Below, piece after piece: positions 57,657-64,000 of a stretch of DNA of 64,000 bases. The DNA is from Hyphomicrobiales bacterium (lineage in GTDB: Bacteria > Pseudomonadota > Alphaproteobacteria > Rhizobiales > Beijerinckiaceae). The notes under the pieces were generated by a model. The model was given only the letters and a program-made list of their open reading frames with translations. It had not been told where the DNA came from and searched no databases. Within the stretch, counting starts at the first letter, position 1. Each line of letters starts with the position of its first letter. Both the position numbers and the translations under genes were made by a program. The DNA lies in assembly GCA_017302635.1 (NCBI GenBank), contig JAFLCX010000002.1, positions 1,193,979 to 1,257,978 on the forward strand, read 5' to 3'.

Positions 57657-58840
57657 TGTCGCCCATTGACGCCTCCGCCCTGCCCCCGCTGATCACCGAC
57701 ACGCGTGAACTGACCGAAGCCTGCCAGCGGCTTGCCTCGGAGCGTTTCGTGACGGTCGACACCGAATTCATGCGCGAGACGACCTACTACCCCAAGCTGT
57801 GCCTCATCCAGCTTGCAGGCGAGAGCGAGGTTCTGCTGGTCGATTCGCTCGCCGAAGGGCTCGATCTCGCGCCGTTCTTCGCACTGATGGCGAATGCAGC
57901 GGTCACCAAGGTGTTTCATGCCGCGCGGCAGGACCTTGAGATCATCTGGCAGAAAGGCGGGCTCGTGCCCTCGCCACTGGTCGACACCCAGATCTCCGCG
58001 ATGGTCTGCGGCTACGGAGAGCAGGTGAGCTACGAGAGCCTTGCGAGCGGGCTCGCCAATGCGAAAATCGACAAGTCCTCGCGCTTCACCGATTGGTCGC
58101 GCCGGCCGCTCTCATCTGCGCAGCTCGTCTATGCCGCTGCGGACGTGACGCATCTGCGCGTCGTTTACGAGAAGCTTGAGGCCCGCATCGCGAAAAACAA
58201 GCGCGAAACCTGGGTTTCGGGCGAGATGGCGGCGCTCTCCAACCCGAAAAATTACGAAACCCTGCCGGACGAGGCCTGGCTGCGCATCAAGGCGCGGTTG
58301 CGCAAGCCGGCTGAAAAGCTCGCGCTGAAGGAACTCGCGGCTTGGCGCGAGCGCGAGGCGCAGAGCCGCGATGTGCCGCGCGGGCGCGTTCTGAAAGACG
58401 ATGCTTTGGTCGAAATCGCGATGGCCCAGCCGAAATCAATTGCCGAGCTTGGCAATCTGCGGGCCGTGCCGAACGGGTTTGAGCGCAGCCGGGCCGGGGC
58501 AGATATTCTCGAGGCCATCGCAAGGGCGGCGACGCTCGATCCGGCGATTCTGCCGCCGCCTGACCCGGACAAGCCCAATGTTTCCGGAGCTTTGGTTCAA
58601 CTTTTAAAAGTTTTGCTGCAAGCTGTTGCTGATCGCAATCAAGTGGCTTCACGCCTCATCGGCTCGGCGGACGATGTCGAACAGCTCGCAGCACGGCCGG
58701 ATGCTCCCCACGCCATTCTCGAAGGCTGGCGCGGCGAGATTTATGGATCGATTGCCCAGCAGCTCATTCGCGGCGAGGTGACTCTCGGGCTTGAAAAAGG
58801 GCGCGTGGTCACCGTGCCGCGACCGCTGGCCGCCGAGTAA
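57656..58840 (+). CDS. rnd: Ribonuclease D
   Basis: 3'-5' exoribonuclease for tRNA maturation. 394 residues with DEDDy motifs: VDTEFMRE, VFHAARQDLE and YAAADVTHL, followed by two HRDC-like domains (about 210-290 and 300-375). ATG 57656 has AAAGG nine bases upstream; the 64-codon upstream extension is not conserved. A small AT-rich patch with a 14-bp palindrome lies at 58599-58612. Its stop abuts the convergent ppx stop. Confidence 0.95.
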   Translation: MSPIDASALPPLITDTRELTEACQRLASERFVTVDTEFMRETTYYPKLCLIQLAGESEVLLVDSLAEGLDLAPFFALMANAAVTKVFHAARQDLEIIWQKGGLVPSPLVDTQISAMVCGYGEQVSYESLASGLANAKIDKSSRFTDWSRRPLSSAQLVYAAADVTHLRVVYEKLEARIAKNKRETWVSGEMAALSNPKNYETLPDEAWLRIKARLRKPAEKLALKELAAWREREAQSRDVPRGRVLKDDALVEIAMAQPKSIAELGNLRAVPNGFERSRAGADILEAIARAATLDPAILPPPDPDKPNVSGALVQLLKVLLQAVADRNQVASRLIGSADDVEQLAARPDAPHAILEGWRGEIYGSIAQQLIRGEVTLGLEKGRVVTVPRPLAAE

Positions 58841-60397
58841 TCAGACCAACCGGACCTCGAAATCGAGGCTGAGCATTTTCGCTGTCTGCTTCAGGCGTCC
58901 GATCAGGCGTTCATTGCTCAGATCCGCGAAGGCATCGGGCAGACGCTGGACGATCTTTCCGCCCTCGACGGAAATCGGTGTTTTGGCCAACACCCCGCGC
59001 TGACCGGCCGAGATGTTATAGGCCACGCGGATCAGGCATCCGAGCGCACGGGCAGAGTCGATCTCGCGCAGCGAGAGCAACGACCGCAAGGGCGGCGGGG
59101 TATTCTCGGTTAGGCCTTCGTAACGCGCATGCTGAACGCTGGCGAGGAAGGCGCGTTCGCGGTGTGAAATCGCGCCCAGAGCCGCGTAGCAGATCATCCG
59201 GCTGGCTTCCTCGGCGCGGTAATCCGGGTTGGCGCGCCAGGCGATTTCCGAAATCAGGCAGGCCGCATGCCGGATGCGCCGGGCCTCGGGTGTCTCGTTC
59301 GGAAAGGCCGTGCGGGCGAAGTCGTCGGTCCAGGCGATGAGATCATCGGCATGGGCAGGGTCGCGGGCATGGAGATCAGAGAAGGCTCTTGCTCCCACGA
59401 GAAGCGGGTCCTCGGCCTGCATGTCGGGCGGCAGGGCCGAATGCAGCATGCCTTCGCGCACGCCGGAGGTCGAGACCGCGAGCCGCGCCGCGCCGCTCAT
59501 CCGCAGCAGGTGTTCGAGCACCAGCGCGCCGTAGGCGATCAGCGGGCGACGCTCCTTCGAGATTTCGGAGATGGCCGGCATCGTGTCGATATCGACCTTC
59601 TGCAAATCCTGGCAGAATTCCATGATCGGTCTGGCATCCGCGACATAGCCGTGCAGCACGTTGAGCGGATAGCCGGTCTTGGCCATATGAAGCCGGGCGA
59701 TGGCCCGCCATGTGCCGCCGATCGCGATGATATCGCGCCCGGCCGCTTGCCGGATGATCGGCACACCAGACAAGGCTTCGAGCACGATCTTGCCCGCCTT
59801 CTTGAGACTTTTGCCCGCGGCATCGCGCAAGGCAAGTCCGCCGAGCTCGAGGCTGACCCCTTCGCCAACCTGGCCTTGTGCGACATCGATCAGTTCGAGG
59901 CTGCCCCCGCCGAGGTCGCCCGCAAGACCATCCGGGTTGTGATTGCCGGCCAGCACGCCGAGGGCCGCGAGCCGCGCCTCCTCAGAGCCGGCCAGCACGG
60001 TCACATCCGAGCGCAGGATGTCCTTCACCTCGGCGATGAAGGCCGGGCCATTCAGCGCCCGGCGGGCTGCGGCAGTCGCAAGGACATAAAGCTTCTCGAC
60101 CCGCATGAGGTCGCACAGCACGCGGAAGCGTTTCAGCGCCGCGATCGCCTGTTCCAGCCCGTCCTGCGGCAGAAATCCGGTGACCGCCACCTCACGACCA
60201 AGACCGCACAAGCTCTTCTCGTTGAACATCGGCACCGGGGCGCGCGAATGCAGGTCGTAGGCAACGAGGCGCACCGAGTTTGAGCCGATATCGATGACGG
60301 CGACCGGCCCTTTCGTGAGGGAGCGATAGCCCTCAGCCCCGGGTTGACCGGGCCTTGGCAAGGGTGCGGGGGCTCGAAAGCTTGAGAGAGGCGCCAC
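58841..60397 (-). CDS. ppx: Exopolyphosphatase / Ppx-GppA family phosphatase
   Basis: Hydrolyses inorganic polyphosphate or pppGpp. 518 residues with [16 protein letters not shown] (nucleotide-binding), the [15 protein letters not shown] phosphate loop and a C-terminal HD-like helical region. The only start with full homology is ATG 60397, which overlaps the ppk end by 65 bases in a different frame. ppk-ppx pairing is the normal polyphosphate operon. Confidence 0.94.
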   Translation of the reverse strand: MAPLSSFRAPAPLPRPGQPGAEGYRSLTKGPVAVIDIGSNSVRLVAYDLHSRAPVPMFNEKSLCGLGREVAVTGFLPQDGLEQAIAALKRFRVLCDLMRVEKLYVLATAAARRALNGPAFIAEVKDILRSDVTVLAGSEEARLAALGVLAGNHNPDGLAGDLGGGSLELIDVAQGQVGEGVSLELGGLALRDAAGKSLKKAGKIVLEALSGVPIIRQAAGRDIIAIGGTWRAIARLHMAKTGYPLNVLHGYVADARPIMEFCQDLQKVDIDTMPAISEISKERRPLIAYGALVLEHLLRMSGAARLAVSTSGVREGMLHSALPPDMQAEDPLLVGARAFSDLHARDPAHADDLIAWTDDFARTAFPNETPEARRIRHAACLISEIAWRANPDYRAEEASRMICYAALGAISHRERAFLASVQHARYEGLTENTPPPLRSLLSLREIDSARALGCLIRVAYNISAGQRGVLAKTPISVEGGKIVQRLPDAFADLSNERLIGRLKQTAKMLSLDFEVRLV

Positions 60398-62498
60398 GTC
60401 CAGACAAACTCGGATAGGTCATAAAATAGCGGTGAGCGTTGAAGGGCTCCTCGCCTTGCGCCGCACTCATGCGCGAGGATGAGCCATCAGGCAAGACCCG
60501 CCAGCTCTGTTCGTTGTCGAGAAGGTTTGCCTGCATGATCTGCGAGAGCACCTGTTCGTGCACGGTCGCGTTCATGATCGGGCACAGGGTCTCGACCCGC
60601 CGATCGAGGTTGCGCGGCATCAGGTCGGCCGAGGTGATGTAGACGGTGGCTTTCGAGTGGGGCAGCCCGAAACCATTGCCGAAAGCAAAAATCCGAGCGT
60701 GTTCGAGAAAGCGGCCGACGATGGATTTAACGCGGATATTCTCCGAAAACTTCGGAATTCCGGGCCGTAGGCAGCAGATTCCACGTACAACAAGGTCAAT
60801 TTGAACGCCGGCGCGGCTCGCTTCATAGAGCGCATCAATGATTTCGGGGTCCACCAGCGAATTGCATTTGCCCCAGATCGCGCCCGGCTTTCCGGCCTTC
60901 GCAAAAGCTGTTTCGGCGGCGATATGCGCGAGCAGTTTCGGCTTCAGCGTCACGGGTGAAACCGCCATCGCTTCCAGCTCTGCGGGTTCGGCATACCCGG
61001 TGATGAAATTGAAGATGCGTGCGACATCGCGTCCGATCACCGGATCGGCGGTGAAATAGGAAAGGTCGGTGTAAATCTTGGCCGTGATCGGGTGGTAATT
61101 GCCGGTTCCGACATGGCAATAGGTGACGAGCCCCTGCCCTTCGCGCCGCACCACGAGACTCAGCTTGGCGTGGGTCTTCAGTTCGATAAAGCCGTAGACG
61201 ACCTGCACGCCCGCGCGTTCGAGGTCGCGCGCCCAGCGGATATTTGCTTCTTCATCGAAGCGTGCCTTGAGTTCGACGAGCGCCGTCACACTCTTGCCGG
61301 CCTCGGCGGCCTCCGAGAGTGCCCGCACGATCGGGCTGTTGGCCGAAGTGCGGTAGAGCGTCTGCTTGATGGCGATGACATTCGGGTCACGCGCCGCCTG
61401 CTCAAGAAAGTTCACCACCACATCGAAACTCTCATAGGGGTGGTGGACGATGAGGTCTTTCTGCCGGATTGCGGCGAAGCAATCGCCGCCATGCTCGCGC
61501 ACCCGCTCGGGAAAGCGCGGCGTATGCGGCTCAAATTTGAGGTCGGGGCGCTCGACAGCCACAAGCTGCGAAAGATCGTTCAGCGCCAGCATGCCGTCGA
61601 TAATGAAGACTTCGCGTGCTTTGACCCGCAGTTCCATCGCGACGAAATTGCGCAACTCCTCCGGCATCGCGGCCTCGATTTCGAGGCGGATCACCACGCC
61701 GCGTTTCCGGCGTTTGAGCATGGTCTCGAAGGTGCGGACGAGATCTTCGGCCTCCTCCTCGATCTCGATGTCGCTGTCACGGATCACGCGGAAGGCGCCA
61801 ATGCCGCGCAAGGCGTAACCCGGAAACAGTTTCGAGGCGAAGAGCGTGATGGCGTGTTCCAGCAGGATATAACGCTGCTTCGACCCGACATCCGGCAGGC
61901 GGATGAAACGCTCGAGCTTCTGTGGCAGGCGGATCAACGCCTTCATCACCTTTCCATCGCTCTGCTTTTGCAGCTTCAGGGCGAGCGAGAACCCCAGATT
62001 GGGGATGAACGGAAACGGATGGGCGGGATCGATCGCCAAAGGTGTAAGCGTGGGGAAAATCGCGGCCAGAAAGGTCTGGCGCAACGCCTCGCGATCCTCA
62101 TCGTTGAGGTCGAGCGGGGCGACGACCACGATCCCGGCGACCTCAATGAAGCTCCTGAGCTTGCGCCAGCGATCCTGCTGATCGGCGGTCAGGGTTTCAA
62201 CCTCGCCATTGATCGCGAGAAGCGCCTGCTCTGGCGTCAGGCCGTCATCGGAGGGCGTCAGCACCCCGGCAATCATCTGCTCCATCAGGCCCGAGACGCG
62301 GACCATGAAGAACTCATCGAGATTGTTCGCGGAGATCGAAAGGAAGCGCAACTGTTCGAGCAGCGGATGGCGCGGATTGCCCGCCTCCTCCATCACGCGG
62401 CGGTTGAATTGCAGCCACGACAATTCGCGATTGATAAAACGGCTGGGGTGACGCGCCAGTTCTTCCGCGCTCAGAGGGCAAGTATCGTTGGAAATCAT
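60333..62498 (-). CDS. ppk: Polyphosphate kinase 1
   Basis: Reversible synthesis of polyphosphate from ATP. 721 residues, family length about 690-740. N-terminal [16 protein letters not shown], the catalytic histidine region in LTLDPFH-like position ([10 protein letters not shown]... and [11 protein letters not shown] near 430) and [10 protein letters not shown] near 575. The base composition around 60715-60810 is lower in GC than its surroundings. First gene before ppx; an 81-bp gap to hdaA holds the probable promoter. Confidence 0.95.
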   Translation of the reverse strand: MISNDTCPLSAEELARHPSRFINRELSWLQFNRRVMEEAGNPRHPLLEQLRFLSISANNLDEFFMVRVSGLMEQMIAGVLTPSDDGLTPEQALLAINGEVETLTADQQDRWRKLRSFIEVAGIVVVAPLDLNDEDREALRQTFLAAIFPTLTPLAIDPAHPFPFIPNLGFSLALKLQKQSDGKVMKALIRLPQKLERFIRLPDVGSKQRYILLEHAITLFASKLFPGYALRGIGAFRVIRDSDIEIEEEAEDLVRTFETMLKRRKRGVVIRLEIEAAMPEELRNFVAMELRVKAREVFIIDGMLALNDLSQLVAVERPDLKFEPHTPRFPERVREHGGDCFAAIRQKDLIVHHPYESFDVVVNFLEQAARDPNVIAIKQTLYRTSANSPIVRALSEAAEAGKSVTALVELKARFDEEANIRWARDLERAGVQVVYGFIELKTHAKLSLVVRREGQGLVTYCHVGTGNYHPITAKIYTDLSYFTADPVIGRDVARIFNFITGYAEPAELEAMAVSPVTLKPKLLAHIAAETAFAKAGKPGAIWGKCNSLVDPEIIDALYEASRAGVQIDLVVRGICCLRPGIPKFSENIRVKSIVGRFLEHARIFAFGNGFGLPHSKATVYITSADLMPRNLDRRVETLCPIMNATVHEQVLSQIMQANLLDNEQSWRVLPDGSSSRMSAAQGEEPFNAHRYFMTYPSLSGRGASLKLSSPRTLAKARSTRG

Positions 62499-62579
62499 GA
62501 CGCGTGACGCGGCCTCGAACGGAATCCTCGCTGGATAATCCGCAGTTTATGTCAGCCGCGTGACAGGGGAAGCAAAAAA

Positions 62580-63269
62580 TCAGGCACCGTCTTCGTCATC
62601 CGGGACTTCGCCAAGTGCCTCCGCGACCAGTGCGCGCGTGATCGGGCGCTTGCGCGCGAGGGAAAGCCGGTCCAGTGCCGCGACCAGAGCCAGCACCGAT
62701 CGATAGCTCCGCCCGATCCTGTTCATCGCGTAGGAGACCACATTCGCCTCGACTGCGACCTGCCGGTCGGCAAACAGTTTCACGAAAAGGGCACCGAGCA
62801 TCGCCTCATCCGGCTCGCCGAGCGCCAGGCGCGGCTGTGCCCTCAGGCGAGAGAGCAGATCGGGCGTTGCAAGCCCCCAATCCTCGGGCGGTTTTCGCGC
62901 CGTGATCACCAGCAGGAGCCCGGTTTCCCGCGCGAGATTGATCAGGTGGAACAAAGCCCGCTCATCGGGCGGGAAACGGTCCGCATCCTCGATGACGAGC
63001 GCCCCCGATTTCGCAAGCTGGGGCACGTCTTCGAAAGCGAGGTGATCGCCGCGCATGGTCTGCGCCCCGCTCTCGACGGCGAAAATCGCGGCGAGATGAC
63101 TCTTGCCGCTCCCTTCCGGCCCGATAATCAGGGCGGCAGGAGCCAACCAGCGCGGATAGCGCGCGATGTAGCTGAAGGCGGCCTCATTGGGTTTCCCCAC
63201 AAGAAAATCATCGCGTCCGTAAGACGGCGCGAGATCGAAAGGCAGCAGGAGTTGATCGTCCCGGCTCAC
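62580..63269 (-). CDS. hdaA: DnaA-homologue HdaA (regulatory inactivation of DnaA)
   Basis: 229-residue AAA+ protein like DnaA domain III without domain IV. N-terminal clamp-binding QLLLPFDL motif (residues 5-12), P-loop GPEGSGKSHLA, Walker B ALVIEDADRF. With the beta clamp it stimulates ATP hydrolysis by DnaA. GTG 63269 overlaps the permease stop (GTGA), and this start gives the conserved N-terminus; longer frames are shadows. It is downstream of the AI-2E permease, as in Caulobacter and rhizobia. Confidence 0.93.
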   Translation of the reverse strand: MSRDDQLLLPFDLAPSYGRDDFLVGKPNEAAFSYIARYPRWLAPAALIIGPEGSGKSHLAAIFAVESGAQTMRGDHLAFEDVPQLAKSGALVIEDADRFPPDERALFHLINLARETGLLLVITARKPPEDWGLATPDLLSRLRAQPRLALGEPDEAMLGALFVKLFADRQVAVEANVVSYAMNRIGRSYRSVLALVAALDRLSLARKRPITRALVAEALGEVPDDEDGA

Positions 63270-64000
63270 GGTGCAGGTTTGTCGGGTTGCGCCATCCGGC
63301 TGGGTGGCTTGCCTCGAAAGAACGCGCTGGCGAGATATTGCCCGAGCGCGAACCGTACAAGCACGCCGATCGCCGCCGCGACCGGCACAGCCAGCAGCAC
63401 ACCGACAAACCCGAACAACGAACCGAAAGCCAAAAGTGAGAACATGAGCCACACCGGATGCAGCCCAACCGCATTCCCGAGCAACTTGGGCTGGAGGATG
63501 TTCCCTTCGATGAACTGCCCGATCGCGAATACGCCCAGAACGGCGATGATCGAGACATAGTCAGGCCAGAACTGCGCAATCGCGACCCCTCCGCCGATCA
63601 GGAGCCCCGTGATCGAGCCGACGAACGGGATGAAGGAAATCACCCCGGCGATGATGCCAATCAGGAAGCCGAAATTCAGGCCGATCAGGCTCAGCGCCAC
63701 GGCATAAAAGAGGCCCAGAATGAGGCAGAGCAAAGCCTGCCCGCGCAGGAAGCCGGCGACGGTGCGGTCCATGTCGCGGGCAAGCTCGCGCACGACCGGC
63801 GCATGCTGGCGCGGCAACCAGCCATCCACCTTCTCGACCATGTGATCCCAGTCGAGCAGCAGGTAGAACGCGATGACCGGTGTCAGCACCAGCAGCGAAA
63901 GGACGCCGACAATGGTGGAACCACCGGAAATGATCGAGGTCAGCACGCCGCCGGCCCATTTCGCGGCATCCCCCAGCCCACCGGAGAGCGCCGACTGGAT
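63266..64000 (-). CDS. AI-2E family (PerM-like) transporter, 5' part cut by window edge
   Basis: The frame runs from a TGA at 63266 to the right edge without a start, 244 residues visible of about 350-400. Several TMs, with the family's VLSLLVLTPVIAFYLLLDWD, MDRTVAGFLRGQALLCLILG and FIPFVGSITGLLIGG segments, and a C-terminal basic tail. Function in most members is unknown despite the name. Translationally coupled to hdaA. Confidence 0.9.
   Translation of the reverse strand: MQSALSGGLGDAAKWAGGVLTSIISGGSTIVGVLSLLVLTPVIAFYLLLDWDHMVEKVDGWLPRQHAPVVRELARDMDRTVAGFLRGQALLCLILGLFYAVALSLIGLNFGFLIGIIAGVISFIPFVGSITGLLIGGGVAIAQFWPDYVSIIAVLGVFAIGQFIEGNILQPKLLGNAVGLHPVWLMFSLLAFGSLFGFVGVLLAVPVAAAIGVLVRFALGQYLASAFFRGKPPSRMAQPDKPAP

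Noticed and set aside
61092..62507. 471-codon plus-strand ORF
   Set aside because: Antisense to ppk; no recognisable motif.

Overview
The window is GC-rich (roughly 60-65 % by eye) chromosomal DNA from an alphaproteobacterium, most likely of the order Hyphomicrobiales (Rhizobiales). The evidence is gene order (rpsB-tsf / pyrH-frr-uppS-cdsA-rseP-bamA-lpxD-fabZ-lpxA-lpxB; mce-DUF1467-proS-lolC-lolD-dnaE; argS-SPOR-nagZ-scpA-scpB-tat; aspS/rnd/ppx/ppk/hdaA), the short alphaproteobacterial ProRS, DUF1467, HdaA, and alphaproteobacterial regulatory words (a GTTC-N7-GTTC LexA box and TTAA-N7-TTAA CtrA-type boxes). No tRNA, rRNA, IS element, prophage or CRISPR array was seen. Both edges cut genes: mfd at the left and an AI-2E/PerM-type permease at the right.

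Layout. 1-5.4 kb: mfd and sdhE, divergent from recG. 5.4-19.1 kb: one long minus-strand block for envelope biogenesis and translation (DUF502, lpxB, lpxA, fabZ, lpxD, bamA, rseP, cdsA, uppS, frr, pyrH, tsf, rpsB). lpxI and dxr, usually present in this block in relatives, are absent. 19.3-28.8 kb: dnaE, a 34-residue membrane peptide behind a perfect LexA box, lolD, lolC, proS, a candidate plus-strand small RNA, a DUF1467 protein, mce and tatC-tatB-tatA. 29.1-36.5 kb: an orphan ferric-type ABC ATPase, scpB, scpA, nagZ, a SPOR protein and argS. 36.5-43.6 kb: dgt, erpA, two unidentified exported or anchored proteins, maeB and a PhnA-C-domain protein.

43.6-55.5 kb is an accessory surface-glycan island. 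It holds a tyrosine-phosphatase-like protein; a four-gene CDP-sugar module (4,6-dehydratase, C-methyltransferase, 3,5-epimerase, SDR reductase); GT2, GT25, GT11 and GT10 glycosyltransferases; FkbM-type and DUF268-type methyltransferases; and an MsbA-like ABC exporter translationally coupled to aspS. The module has the same four-step logic as NovT/U/W/S for noviose, so it probably makes a branched, C-methylated 6-deoxyhexose.

55.5-64 kb returns to core genes: aspS, rnd, ppx, ppk, hdaA and the permease.

The observations most worth following are: (1) the LexA-controlled 34-aa membrane peptide upstream of dnaE, which looks like a SidA-type SOS division inhibitor; (2) a structured plus-strand RNA with an intrinsic terminator between proS and DUF1467; (3) CtrA-like boxes where dxr would normally lie, upstream of rseP-bamA-lpx; (4) the CDP-branched-sugar module with two fucosyltransferase-family genes; and (5) a low-GC mosaic patch inside aspS. 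All functional calls come from reading the sequence; no database search was run.
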